From Metapseudomonas resinovorans DSM 21078 (GTDB taxonomy: Bacteria > Pseudomonadota > Gammaproteobacteria > Pseudomonadales > Pseudomonadaceae): a stretch of 64,000 nucleotides of DNA. The stretch's first letter is position 1, and the number at the start of each line of letters is the position of its first letter. Below the pieces are notes generated by a model. The model worked only from the letters and a program-made list of their open reading frames with translations, was not told the origin of the DNA and ran no database searches. The position numbers and the translations under genes were made by a program. The stretch spans positions 124,001 to 188,000 of the forward strand of contig NZ_KE384030.1 in the NCBI RefSeq assembly GCF_000423545.1, given 5' to 3'. Shown in pieces: positions 1 through 8,555 of this stretch.

Positions 1-2
1 TC

Positions 3-611
3 GCGCGCAAGGTTGGTGGTTTGATCGAGAACCTGGAGGCGCGAGTGCAAAGCGGATCCGAGGTGATCGAGCGCCTGGCGCGGCAGAGCGAACAGATCGA
101 GATGGTGTTGTCGGTGATTCATGGTATTGCCGAGCAGACCAACCTGCTGGCGCTGAACGCGGCGATCGAGGCTGCGCGGGCGGGGGAAAGTGGGCGTGGA
201 TTTGCCGTGGTGGCAGACGAAGTAAGGGCGCTTGCGAGCAAGACCCAGCAGTCCACCGGCGATATCCAGGAGCACATCACTGCATTGCAGACCGGTGCGC
301 GCGAAGCTGTGTCGGCTATCTCTCAGGCGCGTGAGCGTGCGGTGGAGGGGCTGGAGGCGCTGCGCGACAGCGAGCGCTTGCAGCAAGGCGTGCAGCAGGC
401 TGTGGAGCAAGTGCATGGAGCGGTGCAGGCCGCCGCGCGCGCTGCGCAGCACCAGGCGGCGGGAGCAGATGGGGTGCGTGGTCGGGTGGACGTGATCCAT
501 TCCGAGGCCAGTCTGGCGGCTGAAGCGGTGGCGGCGACTGCCAGCAGTGGGCGTGTGCTCGCCGGTCTGGCCGATCAGCTCAAGGCCAGCCTGGGGCAGT
601 TCAAGGCGTAG
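3..611 (+). CDS. Methyl-accepting chemotaxis protein, C-terminal part (5' end outside window)
   Basis: The reading frame is open to the left edge, so only the last ~203 residues are present. They contain the highly conserved chemoreceptor hairpin tip ([20 protein letters not shown], followed by [15 protein letters not shown]), which binds CheA and CheW. After it comes the descending coiled-coil arm rich in Ala, Gln and Glu. This is the cytoplasmic signalling domain of a chemoreceptor. The ligand-binding region lies upstream of the window, so the stimulus cannot be inferred. There is no C-terminal CheR-tethering pentapeptide; the protein ends ...LGQFKA. The gene is followed by a bidirectional hairpin shared with the tRNA genes. 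Confidence 0.95.
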   Translation, partial: ARKVGGLIENLEARVQSGSEVIERLARQSEQIEMVLSVIHGIAEQTNLLALNAAIEAARAGESGRGFAVVADEVRALASKTQQSTGDIQEHITALQTGAREAVSAISQARERAVEGLEALRDSERLQQGVQQAVEQVHGAVQAAARAAQHQAAGADGVRGRVDVIHSEASLAAEAVAATASSGRVLAGLADQLKASLGQFKA

Positions 612-694
612 AATGCGTTCAGGGGATGGGGGCGGGGCGCAGGCTCGGCCCCTTGACCTGGACGCTATCGAGGTTTCCGAACGTCAGATAGCAC

Positions 695-717
695 AAAGCC
701 GAGCAGAGCTCGGCTTT
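695..717. terminator. Bidirectional hairpin terminator between the chemoreceptor gene and tRNA-Leu
   Basis: A perfect 10-bp stem (AAAGCCGAGC / GCTCGGCTTT) with a 3-nt loop AGA lies 84 nt after the chemoreceptor stop and 10 nt beyond the CCA end of the minus-strand tRNA. T-rich sequence follows on the plus strand (TTTGTTT). It can serve both converging transcripts. Confidence 0.8.
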
Positions 718-726
718 GTTTAAGAG

Positions 727-813
727 TGGTGCCCAGGAGAAGACTCGAACTTCCACGGTGTTGCCACCGCTAGGACCTGAACCTAGTGCGTCTACCAATT
801 CCGCCACCTGGGC
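727..813 (-). tRNA. tRNA-Leu, anticodon CAG (copy 2 of the tandem)
   Basis: This is an 87-nt class II tRNA read on the minus strand. The acceptor arms GCCCAGG and CCTGGGC pair over 7 bp, followed by discriminator A and an encoded CCA. The anticodon stem CTAGG/CCTAG encloses the loop TTCAGGT, giving anticodon CAG, which reads the common leucine codon CTG. A long variable arm (GCGGTGGCAACACCGT) and the T-loop GTTCGAGTC are present. The sequence is identical to the copy at 923-1009, from which it is separated by a 196-bp repeat period. Confidence 0.97.
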
Positions 814-889
814 ACATTGCGATGATTGCTCATCGACTTATACGGTGTTCATCGTTGAACGACACGGAACCATACGATCCGTTAAACAA

Positions 890-915
890 GAAACCGAGCT
901 TTGCGGCTCGGCTTC
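890..915 (-). terminator. Hairpin terminator after the first tRNA-Leu
   Basis: On the minus strand GAAGCCGAGC pairs with GCTCGGTTTC (10 bp with one G-U pair, 6-nt loop), followed by TTGTTT. It closely resembles the hairpin at 695-717, so each tRNA copy carries its own terminator-like hairpin. This suggests the whole unit was duplicated. Confidence 0.6.
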
Positions 916-922
916 AAAAGAG

Positions 923-1009
923 TGGTGCCCAGGAGAAGACTCGAACTTCCACGGTGTTGCCACCGCTAGGACCTGAACCTAGTGCGTCTACCAATTCCGC
1001 CACCTGGGC
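923..1009 (-). tRNA. tRNA-Leu, anticodon CAG (copy 1, promoter-proximal)
   Basis: The 87-nt sequence is identical to the tRNA at 727-813: acceptor GCCCAGG/CCTGGGC, anticodon loop TTCAGGT (CAG), long variable arm, encoded CCA. The 15-nt flank GCGATGATTGCTCAT on the promoter-proximal side is also shared between copies. It is the first of the two tRNAs downstream of the promoter at 1072-1100. Confidence 0.97.
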
Positions 1010-1071
1010 ACTGGATGCGATGATTGCTCATCTGCTTCCTTCACAACGTCTCAGCGACGCTGTGGGCGCGA

Positions 1072-1100
1072 ACTATACGAGCCGACTTTTGTGTTGTAAA
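1072..1100 (-). promoter_or_regulatory. Sigma-70 promoter for the tRNA-Leu pair
   Basis: On the minus strand there is a -35 TTTACA (1095-1100), a 17-bp spacer and a -10 TATAGT (1072-1077). A GC-rich discriminator (TCGCGCCC) follows, as is usual for stringently controlled stable-RNA promoters. The predicted transcript start is about 55 nt before the first tRNA. Confidence 0.85.
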
Positions 1101-1214
1101 CCCCTGAGCGCGAAAAAAATTATTCTTCGGACTAAGCTGACCGACAATCGGAATTCGCGCTTCAATAAGAGACATGGCAAATCCCTCTATGGATAAAAAG
1201 GTGATCACCCCCTG

Positions 1215-3962
1215 ATGGCCGATTGGCAGAACCTCGACCCCGAGGCCGCTCGTGAGGCGGAAAAATACGAGAACCCCATCCCCAGCCGCGAGTTGATCCT
1301 GCAGCGCCTCGATGAGCGCGGTGCCCCCGCCAGCCGAGAGCAGTTGGTAGAAGAATTCGGCCTGACCACGGACGAGCAGCTGGAAGCCCTGCGCCGTCGA
1401 CTCCGCGCCATGGAGCGCGATGGTCAGCTTATCTATACGCGCCGCGGCACCTATGCGCCGGTGGACAAGCTCGACCTCATCTGTGGTCGTGTCAGTGGCC
1501 ACCGCGACGGTTTCGGCTTCCTCATTCCCGACGATGGCAGCGACGACCTGTTCCTGAGCCCGGCACAGATGCGCCTGGTATTCGACGGTGACCGCGCGCT
1601 TGCGAGGGTTTCCGGCCTTGATCGACGCGGCCGCCGCGAGGGTGCGCTGGTGGAGATCATCGGGCGTGCCCATGAAACCCTGGTAGGCCGCTTCTTCGAG
1701 GAGAGCGGTATTGCACGGGTCGTGGCGGACAACCCGAAGATTCAGCAGGAAGTGCTGGTGCCCGCCGGCAAGCAGGGTGCTGCCAAGCATGGCCAGTTTG
1801 TCCAGGTGAAGATCGAGCAGTGGCCGAGCAACTTCCGTCTCGCACAGGGTGAAGTGGTGGAAGTGCTGGGCGACTACATGGCGCCGGGCATGGAAATCGA
1901 AGTAGCCCTGCGCAGCTACGACATTCCCCATGAGTGGCCGGCCGCCGTGTTGAAGGAAGCCGCCAAGCTCAAGCCAGAGGTGGCAGAGAAGGACAAGGAA
2001 AAACGCATCGACCTGCGTGACCTGGCCCTGGTAACCATCGATGGCGAGGACGCTCGCGACTTCGATGACGCCGTCTATGCCGAAGCCCGCAAAGGCGGCG
2101 GCTGGCGTCTGATCGTCGCCATCGCCGACGTTTCCCACTACGTAAAAGTGGGATCGGCGCTGGATGAAGAGGCGAGCAATCGCGGCAACTCGGTGTACTT
2201 CCCGGAGAAGGTCATCCCGATGTTGCCGGAGGTGCTGTCCAATGGCCTCTGCTCGCTGAATCCGCTGGTGGATCGCCTGGCCATGGTCTGCGACATGACC
2301 CTATCCCGCGCCGGGAAACTCACCGGCTACGAGTTCTACGAGGCGGTCATCCATTCGCATGCGCGGCTCACCTACACCAAGGTCAGCCAGTTCCTGGAAA
2401 CCCCGGACTCCACTGAGGCCAAGCTGTTCGCCGAACAGTTGCCGCATCTGGTCACGCCCCTGCAGCAGCTCTACAAGCTCTACAAGGTGTTGTTGGCGGC
2501 TCGCCAGGTCCGTGGCGCGATCGACTTCGAGACTCAGGAAACCCGTATCGTATTCGGCGCCGACCGCAAGATCTCCGAGATCCTGCCGACTCAGCGCAAC
2601 GATGCTCACAAGCTGATCGAGGAGTGCATGCTCTGCGCCAACGTGGCGACTGCGCGCTTCCTCATGCAGCACGAAATTCCGGCGCTCTACCGCGTTCACG
2701 AGGGGCCGCCGAGCGAGCGCCTCGACAAGCTGCGGCAGTTCCTTGCCGAACTGGGCCTGACGCTCAATCGCGGCAAGAGTGAGCCGACCCCGAGCGACTA
2801 CCAGGCCCTGCTGGAAACGATCCGCGAGCGCCCTGACTATCACCTGATCCAGACCGTAATGCTGCGCTCCCTCAGTCAGGCGGTATACAGCCCGGACAAC
2901 GAAGGGCACTTCGGTCTCAACTATGACGCCTACACCCACTTTACTTCGCCCATCCGGCGATATCCGGACCTGCTGGTCCACCGCGCCATCCGTGGACTGA
3001 TCCGCTCCAGGCGAGAAAGCGCCCATGTGCGTCGCGCCGGCGCCGCAGCCATGCCCAAGGCGCGCATCTATCCCTACGACGAAGTTCGCCTGGCGCAACT
3101 CGGCGAGCAGTGCTCGATGACTGAGCGCCGCGCCGACGAAGCCACGCGCGATGTCACCAACTGGCTGAAGTGCGAGTACATGCGTGACCGCGTGGGTGAG
3201 ACCTTCCCTGGTGTGATCTCGGCGGTGACCGGCTTCGGCATCTTCGTCGAACTGATCGACATCTATGTGGAAGGCCTGGTGCATGTCACGGCCTTGCCGG
3301 GCGACTACTACCACTTCGACCCAATCCACCATCGTCTCTCCGGCGAGCGCAGCGGTCGCAGCTTCCGCTTGGGTGACACGGTGGAAGTCGTGGTGGCGAG
3401 GGTCGATCTGGATGAGCGCAAGATCGACTTCGAACTGTCCGACAACGTCCTAAGCGCGCCGGTCGGCCGCAAGAATCGTGGCGCCGACAAGTCCGCCCCA
3501 GTCAAAGGCAAGGCCAAGGCTGCCGAGCCCAAGGTCGGCAAGGGCCGTAGTCGGGGCGCCAAGGGTGCTGCTCGCCACGCCCAGCAAGACACTCCCCAGC
3601 AGGAACCGAGGGCAGCCGTGGCGTCGCGTCGGCAGCGGGCTGGCAAGGTTCAGGCATTGCCTGCCGTGCCGACGGAGATGCTCGCCCAGGCCGAGGAAAT
3701 GCTCGGCAACACCGATGTGGGCAAGAGCAGGGCTATGAAGCAGGCCTTGCTCAGCGAGGCCCGTCAGGGCGCCAAGGCCAGCAAGGGCACGCGCCCGGCG
3801 CAGAAGCCCCTGGATAAACCTGTCAAGGGTGAAGTGACCGCTGCAGCCAAGCCGCCAAAGAAGAAAGCCAAGGCGGCGAAGGCCAAGGCCGCCAGTAAGC
3901 CCTCGAAACACCGTAAGGGACCGCCGAAACCCAAGGCGCCCAGTAGCAAGGTCAAGAAATGA
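1215..3962 (+). CDS. rnr: Ribonuclease R
   Basis: The product is a 915-aa 3'-5' exoribonuclease of the RNase II/RNB superfamily that degrades structured RNA. In order it shows an N-terminal winged-helix segment (~20-80), cold-shock-like OB domains (~85-250), the RNB catalytic domain (~265-600) and an S1 domain (~655-740). The RNB domain has the acidic metal-binding motif DGEDARDFDDA near residue 277. The S1 domain contains GVISAVTGFGIFVEL. A tail of ~170 residues rich in Lys, Ala and Pro follows and probably binds RNA. The protein is about 100 aa longer than E. coli RNase R, mainly in this tail. The stop overlaps the rlmB start by 4 nt (ATGA). Confidence 0.97.
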   Translation: MADWQNLDPEAAREAEKYENPIPSRELILQRLDERGAPASREQLVEEFGLTTDEQLEALRRRLRAMERDGQLIYTRRGTYAPVDKLDLICGRVSGHRDGFGFLIPDDGSDDLFLSPAQMRLVFDGDRALARVSGLDRRGRREGALVEIIGRAHETLVGRFFEESGIARVVADNPKIQQEVLVPAGKQGAAKHGQFVQVKIEQWPSNFRLAQGEVVEVLGDYMAPGMEIEVALRSYDIPHEWPAAVLKEAAKLKPEVAEKDKEKRIDLRDLALVTIDGEDARDFDDAVYAEARKGGGWRLIVAIADVSHYVKVGSALDEEASNRGNSVYFPEKVIPMLPEVLSNGLCSLNPLVDRLAMVCDMTLSRAGKLTGYEFYEAVIHSHARLTYTKVSQFLETPDSTEAKLFAEQLPHLVTPLQQLYKLYKVLLAARQVRGAIDFETQETRIVFGADRKISEILPTQRNDAHKLIEECMLCANVATARFLMQHEIPALYRVHEGPPSERLDKLRQFLAELGLTLNRGKSEPTPSDYQALLETIRERPDYHLIQTVMLRSLSQAVYSPDNEGHFGLNYDAYTHFTSPIRRYPDLLVHRAIRGLIRSRRESAHVRRAGAAAMPKARIYPYDEVRLAQLGEQCSMTERRADEATRDVTNWLKCEYMRDRVGETFPGVISAVTGFGIFVELIDIYVEGLVHVTALPGDYYHFDPIHHRLSGERSGRSFRLGDTVEVVVARVDLDERKIDFELSDNVLSAPVGRKNRGADKSAPVKGKAKAAEPKVGKGRSRGAKGAARHAQQDTPQQEPRAAVASRRQRAGKVQALPAVPTEMLAQAEEMLGNTDVGKSRAMKQALLSEARQGAKASKGTRPAQKPLDKPVKGEVTAAAKPPKKKAKAAKAKAASKPSKHRKGPPKPKAPSSKVKK

Positions 3963-4705
3963 GTCAGTTGGAAAAGGTTTACGGCGTACATGCCGTGGAG
4001 GCGCTGCTGCGTCATCACCCCAAGCGCGTCAAGCAGCTCTGGCTGGCGGAAAGTCGGCATGATCCGCGAGTCCAGGTCCTCCTCGACCTGGCCGGCCAGC
4101 ACCGCATTGCGGTTGGCCACAAGGATCGCCACGAACTGGACGAATGGGCAGAAGGCGTCCATCAGGGCGTGGTGGCCGAGGTCAGTCCCAGCCAGGTGTG
4201 GGGCGAAAACATGCTCGACGAGTTGCTCGAGCGCACTTCGGGTGCGCCCCTGCTGCTGGCCCTGGACGGCGTTACCGACCCGCACAACCTCGGAGCCTGT
4301 CTCCGCACTGCCGACGCGGCAGGCGTGCTGGCGGTGATCGTACCCAAGGACAAGTCCGCGACCCTCAATGCCACAGTGCGCAAGGTCGCTTGCGGTGCGG
4401 CGGAGGTCATGCCGCTGGTGGCGGTGACCAACCTGTCACGTACCCTGGAGAAGCTGCAGAAGAAGGGCCTCTGGGTGGTCGGTACTGCCGGCGAAGCGAC
4501 TCAGGAGGTCTATGAGCAGGACATGACCGGGCCGACCGTGCTGGTCATGGGCGCGGAAGGGAAGGGCATGCGCCGCCTGACCCGCGAGCACTGCGATTAC
4601 CTGGTCAAGCTGCCCATGGCTGGCAGCGTCAGCAGCCTCAACGTCTCGGTGGCCACCGGGGTCTGCCTCTTCGAAGCGGTGCGCCAGCGCCGCACCCGCA
4701 CTTAG
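3959..4705 (+). CDS. rlmB: 23S rRNA (guanosine-2251-2'-O)-methyltransferase
   Basis: The product is a 248-aa SpoU-class (SPOUT) 2'-O-methyltransferase that modifies the P-loop of 23S rRNA using S-adenosylmethionine. All three SpoU motifs are visible: NLGACLRTADAAGV (~110), LVMGAEGKGM (~197) and LPMAGSVSSLNVSVATGV near the C-terminus. These form the knotted SAM site. The N-terminal ~75 residues form the substrate-binding domain. The ATG overlaps the rnr stop, so the two are translationally coupled, linking two RNA-processing functions. Confidence 0.96.
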   Translation: MSQLEKVYGVHAVEALLRHHPKRVKQLWLAESRHDPRVQVLLDLAGQHRIAVGHKDRHELDEWAEGVHQGVVAEVSPSQVWGENMLDELLERTSGAPLLLALDGVTDPHNLGACLRTADAAGVLAVIVPKDKSATLNATVRKVACGAAEVMPLVAVTNLSRTLEKLQKKGLWVVGTAGEATQEVYEQDMTGPTVLVMGAEGKGMRRLTREHCDYLVKLPMAGSVSSLNVSVATGVCLFEAVRQRRTRT

Positions 4706-4767
4706 TGCGGGGTTGCCCGGGCCGTTTTTCTGCTGCTCCGGGCTGTTCAAAGTTTCGCCAATTTACC

Positions 4768-4796
4768 TTGCGCGGCATTCGACCCTTCTCTAGAAT
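4768..4796 (+). promoter_or_regulatory. Sigma-70 promoter of the rpsF operon
   Basis: A -35-like TTGCGC (4768-4773), a 17-bp spacer and a -10 TAGAAT (4791-4796) lie 118 nt before the rpsF start. A GC-rich discriminator (GTCGCCCC) follows, typical of ribosomal-protein promoters. It would yield a leader of about 110 nt. Confidence 0.7.
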
Positions 4797-4869
4797 GTCG
4801 CCCCTTGCCGTGAGGGCAGGCTATTGCGCGCCCTCGGCTCGGCAAGCCAAAACGAGATATTCACTCCTT

Positions 4870-4892
4870 GCCTGACCACTAAGTTGGCAGGC
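4870..4892 (+). promoter_or_regulatory. Hairpin in the rpsF leader, possible S6:S18 autoregulatory site
   Basis: GCCTG-A-CCA pairs with TGG-CAGGC around a 6-nt loop, leaving one bulged A. It is followed by ACCCGTAAGGAGC just before the rpsF start. Established knowledge: bacterial rpsF leaders often carry a structured site bound by the S6:S18 complex for feedback control. The position fits, but the exact consensus was not checked. Confidence 0.4.
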
Positions 4893-4913
4893 TACAACCC
4901 GTAAGGAGCATTT

Positions 4914-5321
4914 ATGCGTCATTACGAAATCATCTTCCTGGTTCACCCGGACCAGAGCGAGCAGGTTGGCGGCATGGTTGAGCGCTACACCAAGCTCATC
5001 GAAGAAGACGGTGGCAAGGTTCACCGCCTGGAAGACTGGGGCCGTCGTCAGCTGGCCTACGCCATCAACAACGTTCACAAGGCTCACTACGTGATGCTGA
5101 ACGTTGAGTGCAGCGGCAAAGCCCTGGCCGAGCTGGAAGACAACTTCCGCTACAACGACGCCGTCCTCCGCAACCTGGTCATCCGCCGCGACGAAGCCAT
5201 CACTGGCCAGTCCGAGATGCTCAAGGCCGAGGAAAACCGCAGCGAGCGCCGTGAGCGCCGTGAGCGCGTTGAGACTGACGCTGTCGCCGAAGGCGATGAC
5301 AGCGACAACGCTGACGAGTAA
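4914..5321 (+). CDS. rpsF: 30S ribosomal protein S6
   Basis: The 135-aa protein begins [18 protein letters not shown], the classic S6 start, and has the conserved core (ETGG-like loop, [15 protein letters not shown]). S6 pairs with S18 in the platform of the 30S subunit. The C-terminal ~30 residues are acidic with repeated RRERRERVE and a DDSDNADE end, the kind of tail that RimK extends with glutamates. TAAGGAGC precedes the ATG. It is first in an operon with rpsR, a DUF2232 gene and rplI. Confidence 0.98.
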   Translation: MRHYEIIFLVHPDQSEQVGGMVERYTKLIEEDGGKVHRLEDWGRRQLAYAINNVHKAHYVMLNVECSGKALAELEDNFRYNDAVLRNLVIRRDEAITGQSEMLKAEENRSERRERRERVETDAVAEGDDSDNADE

Positions 5322-5349
5322 TCCACGGATCTATTGAGGAGCCAAGTTC

Positions 5350-5580
5350 ATGGCACGTTTCTTCCGTCGTCGTAAGTTCTGCCGTTTCACCGCTGAAGGC
5401 GTGAAAGAGATCGACTTCAAGGATCTCAACACCCTGAAGGCCTACATCTCCGAAACCGGCAAGATCGTTCCGAGCCGTATCACCGGCACCAAAGCCAAGT
5501 ATCAGCGTCAGCTGGCTACCGCTATCAAGCGCGCCCGCTACCTGGCCCTGCTGCCCTACACCGACAGCCACGGCCGTTGA
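5350..5580 (+). CDS. rpsR: 30S ribosomal protein S18
   Basis: The 76-aa basic protein ([25 protein letters not shown] ...) includes the S18 signature with [33 protein letters not shown]. It binds 16S rRNA as a heterodimer with S6. A GAGGAG ribosome-binding site precedes it, 28 nt after rpsF. A single Cys at position 11 fits the non-zinc form of S18. Confidence 0.98.
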   Translation: MARFFRRRKFCRFTAEGVKEIDFKDLNTLKAYISETGKIVPSRITGTKAKYQRQLATAIKRARYLALLPYTDSHGR

Positions 5581-5616
5581 TCTCGGTCGGTCGACCTAGG
5601 TAAGGAATAGATCGCA

Positions 5617-6510
5617 ATGCGCGCTCTGGCTGAGTTCATCATGCGCGGTCGCATGCAGGCCACCCTGGTGGTGGCGGGTGCTGCGGCCCTGCCCATGATG
5701 TTTTGGCTGAGCGCAGCCGCCGGCAGCCTGGTGCTGCTGCGGCGTGGTATGAACGATGCTCTCGGCATTATTGCCTGGGCTCTACTGCCGGCCCTCGGCT
5801 GGTGGTACTTCGGCGAACCGCGCACCCTGATGGTGTTGCTCGGTGCGTTGGGGTTGGCCCTGGTACTGCGTTCCAGCGTGTCCTGGACGCGGGTGCTGAT
5901 GATCAGCGTGGCGCTGGGTCTGCTGTACGGCCTGGTGCTGGGCGCGGTGTTCCGCGAGCCCATTACCGCCATGGCGGGTGAGCTGCAGAAGCTCATGCCG
6001 CAGGTGATGGGCACCGTCTATTCGCAGTTGGCGGAAGACGAGCGAGCGCGCCTGGGAGCCATGGTCGCGCCGGTCCTGACCGGCCTGATCGCGGCGCTGC
6101 TGCAACTGGTCAGCGTGCTGAGCCTGATGCTCGGTCGCTACTGGCAGGCAGCCCTGTACAACCCCGGTGGTTTCGGTGGCGAGTTCCGCGCCGTGAAACT
6201 GCCGGCGGCACTGGCTTTCGGCCTGCTGGCCGCCATGTTGCTGGGTCCGAACCTGGGCCTGGAGCTGGCGATGCTGACGCCGATCTGCAGCGTGCCGCTG
6301 GCTTTTGCCGGCCTTGCCCTGGTGCACGGTCTGGCAAAGCAGGGTGGACTGGCCGGTTTCTGGCTGGTGGGGCTTTACCTGTCGCTGCTGCTGTTCATGC
6401 AACTGATCTATCCAATACTGGTGGTTTTGGCCATCGTCGACAGTCTGATTGATTTTCGTGGTCGCAAGGCGCGCAAGAATGGCGCCGGCCCCGCGAACGG
6501 TGAAGGTTAA
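5617..6510 (+). CDS. DUF2232 (YybS-like) multi-pass membrane protein
   Basis: The 297-aa hydrophobic protein has about eight predicted transmembrane segments, a short basic N-terminus (MRALAEFIMRGRMQ) and a basic C-terminal tail (RGRKARKNGAGP). Pseudomonas genomes normally carry such a DUF2232/YybS-type gene between rpsR and rplI. Its biochemical role is unknown. AAGGAA lies upstream of the ATG. Its place inside a ribosomal-protein operon suggests coordinated expression with growth, but no function is assigned. Confidence 0.85.
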   Translation: MRALAEFIMRGRMQATLVVAGAAALPMMFWLSAAAGSLVLLRRGMNDALGIIAWALLPALGWWYFGEPRTLMVLLGALGLALVLRSSVSWTRVLMISVALGLLYGLVLGAVFREPITAMAGELQKLMPQVMGTVYSQLAEDERARLGAMVAPVLTGLIAALLQLVSVLSLMLGRYWQAALYNPGGFGGEFRAVKLPAALAFGLLAAMLLGPNLGLELAMLTPICSVPLAFAGLALVHGLAKQGGLAGFWLVGLYLSLLLFMQLIYPILVVLAIVDSLIDFRGRKARKNGAGPANGEG

Positions 6511-6531
6511 AAGTTAAGAGGTAAGACTCAA

Positions 6532-6978
6532 ATGGAAGTCATCCTGCTCGAAAAAATCGCCAACCTGGGCAACCTGGGCGACAAGGTGAACGTAAAGTCC
6601 GGCTACGGCCGTAACTACCTGCTGCCGCAAGGCAAGGCCACCGCTGCTACTGCCGCGAACGTTGCTGCGTTCGAAGCTCGCCGCGCTGAGCTGGAAAAGC
6701 AGGCTGCTGACAAGAAGGCCACCGCCGAAGCTCGCGCTGCCCAGCTGTCTGAACTGGAAGTGACCATCACTGCCAGCGCTGGCGACGAAGGCAAGCTGTT
6801 CGGTTCCATCGGCACTCACGACATCGCTGACGCCCTGACCGCCGCTGGCGTTCCGGTTGCCAAGGCTGAAGTCCGCCTGCCGAACGGCACCATTCGCCAA
6901 GTTGGCGAGTACGACGTTGCTCTGCACCTGCACACCGACGTCGAAGCTGCGGTCAAGCTGATCGTGATCGCTGGCTAA
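6532..6978 (+). CDS. rplI: 50S ribosomal protein L9
   Basis: The 148-aa protein has the L9 N-terminal domain ([36 protein letters not shown]). This is followed by the long connecting helix (~45-75; [19 protein letters not shown]) and the C-terminal domain (~80-148). L9 binds 23S rRNA at the base of the L1 stalk and reaches across subunits, limiting frameshifting. It is the last gene of the rpsF operon and is followed by a strong terminator. Confidence 0.98.
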   Translation: MEVILLEKIANLGNLGDKVNVKSGYGRNYLLPQGKATAATAANVAAFEARRAELEKQAADKKATAEARAAQLSELEVTITASAGDEGKLFGSIGTHDIADALTAAGVPVAKAEVRLPNGTIRQVGEYDVALHLHTDVEAAVKLIVIAG

Positions 6979-7020
6979 GCAAGCCGTCGAGTGGACTTGC
7001 ACTCAGGTGCAGGGCCGCTA

Positions 7021-7062
7021 ACATCGGGCACGTCATTGCGAAAGCGATGACGTGCCCGATGT
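7021..7062 (+). terminator. Strong terminator of the rpsF-rpsR-rplI operon
   Basis: A 19-bp stem (one G-U pair) is closed by a GAAA tetraloop at 7040-7043 and followed by CTTTCT. It lies 42 nt after the rplI stop and 27 nt before dnaB, separating the ribosomal operon from dnaB. Confidence 0.85.
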
Positions 7063-7089
7063 CTTTCTACCCCAAGATTTTCCGAGCCC

Positions 7090-8484
7090 ATGAACGATAT
7101 CTCCGTCCCGGAACAGTTCGACCTGCAAACTTCCGCCCTGAAAGTGCCGCCGCACTCTATCGAGGCCGAGCAGGCCGTCCTCGGGGGCCTGATGCTGGAC
7201 AACAACGCCTGGGAGCGCGTGCTCGACCAGGTGTCCGACGGCGACTTCTACCGTCACGATCATCGGCTGATCTTCCGCGCCATCTTCAAGCTGGCCGAGC
7301 GCAACATGCCGTTCGACGTGGTGACCTTGTCCGAGCAACTGGACAAGGAAGGCCAACTGCCCCAGGTCGGCGGCCTGGCCTACCTCGGCGAACTGGCCAA
7401 GAACACGCCGTCCGTAGCCAACATCAAGGCCTACGCCCAGATCATTCGCGAGCGCGCCACACTGCGCCAGCTGATCGGCATCAGCACCGAGATTGCCGAT
7501 AGCGCCTACGCCCCCCAGGGACGTACTGGCGAAGAGATCCTCGACGAAGCCGAGCGACTGATCTTCCAGATCGCCGAAGCGCGCCCGAAGACCGGCGGCC
7601 CGGTGGGCATCAACGACATCCTGGTCAAGGCCATCGACCGCATCGACGAGCTGTTCAACAACGGCGATGCCATCACCGGCCTGTCCACCGGCTTCAACGA
7701 CCTGGACAACCTGACCAGCGGCCTGCAGCCGGCCGACATGATCATCGTCGCCGGCCGTCCGTCCATGGGTAAGACCACCTTCGCCATGAACCTGGTGGAA
7801 AACGCCCTGATGCGTAGCGACAAGGCGATCCTGGTGTATTCCCTGGAGATGCCCTCCGAATCAATCGTGATTCGTATGCTCGCGTCCCTTGGCCGCATCG
7901 ACCAGACCAAGGTTCGCGCTGGCCGCCTGGACGACGACGATTGGCCGCGCCTGACTTCCGCGGTCAACCTGCTCAATGACCGCAAGTTGTTCATCGACGA
8001 CACCGCCGGCATCTCGCCCTCCGAGATGCGTGCCCGTACCCGCCGCCTGGCGCGCGAGCACGGCGAGATCGGCCTGATCATGGTCGACTACCTGCAGCTC
8101 ATGCAGATTCCCGGCTCCAGCGGCGACAGCCGGGTTAACGAAATCTCCGAGATCTCGCGCTCGCTCAAGGCCCTGGCCAAGGAGTTCAACTGCCCGGTGA
8201 TCGCCTTGTCTCAGTTGAACCGGGGACTCGAACAGCGCCCGAATAAACGCCCGATCAACTCCGACCTGCGTGAATCCGGGGCGATCGAGCAGGACGCCGA
8301 CATCATCCTGTTCGTGTACCGCGACGAGGTCTACCACCCCGAGACCGAGTTCAAGGGCGTCGCCGAGATCATCATCGGCAAACAGCGTAACGGTCCATTG
8401 GGTACCGCGCGGCTGGCCTTCCTCGGCAAGTACTCGCGCTTCGAGAACCTGGCACCAGGTGCCTACAACTTCGAAGACGAATAA
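7090..8484 (+). CDS. dnaB: Replicative DNA helicase DnaB
   Basis: The 464-aa hexameric 5'-3' helicase moves on the lagging strand and recruits primase. The N-terminal primase-interacting domain (~20-125; PPHSIEAEQAVLGGLML) is followed by a linker and the RecA-like domain. This carries Walker A GRPSMGKTTFAMN (~218), Walker B LIMVDYLQLM and the DNA-binding/arginine-finger region near SDLRESGAIEQDADIILFVYR. No intein is present and the length is normal for the family. The ATG follows the rplI terminator closely; alr lies 71 nt downstream. Confidence 0.98.
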   Translation: MNDISVPEQFDLQTSALKVPPHSIEAEQAVLGGLMLDNNAWERVLDQVSDGDFYRHDHRLIFRAIFKLAERNMPFDVVTLSEQLDKEGQLPQVGGLAYLGELAKNTPSVANIKAYAQIIRERATLRQLIGISTEIADSAYAPQGRTGEEILDEAERLIFQIAEARPKTGGPVGINDILVKAIDRIDELFNNGDAITGLSTGFNDLDNLTSGLQPADMIIVAGRPSMGKTTFAMNLVENALMRSDKAILVYSLEMPSESIVIRMLASLGRIDQTKVRAGRLDDDDWPRLTSAVNLLNDRKLFIDDTAGISPSEMRARTRRLAREHGEIGLIMVDYLQLMQIPGSSGDSRVNEISEISRSLKALAKEFNCPVIALSQLNRGLEQRPNKRPINSDLRESGAIEQDADIILFVYRDEVYHPETEFKGVAEIIIGKQRNGPLGTARLAFLGKYSRFENLAPGAYNFEDE

Positions 8485-8555
8485 GTCGTGGATCAATGAG
8501 AGAGGGCGTCCAGGCGGTATGATGGGCGCCCGTTTTCGTTCATGAGCCCGTCTCA

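Noticed and set aside
1041-2138. 365-codon frame antisense to rnr
   Set aside because: Shadow of rnr with no domain signature; the other strand encodes clear RNase R.
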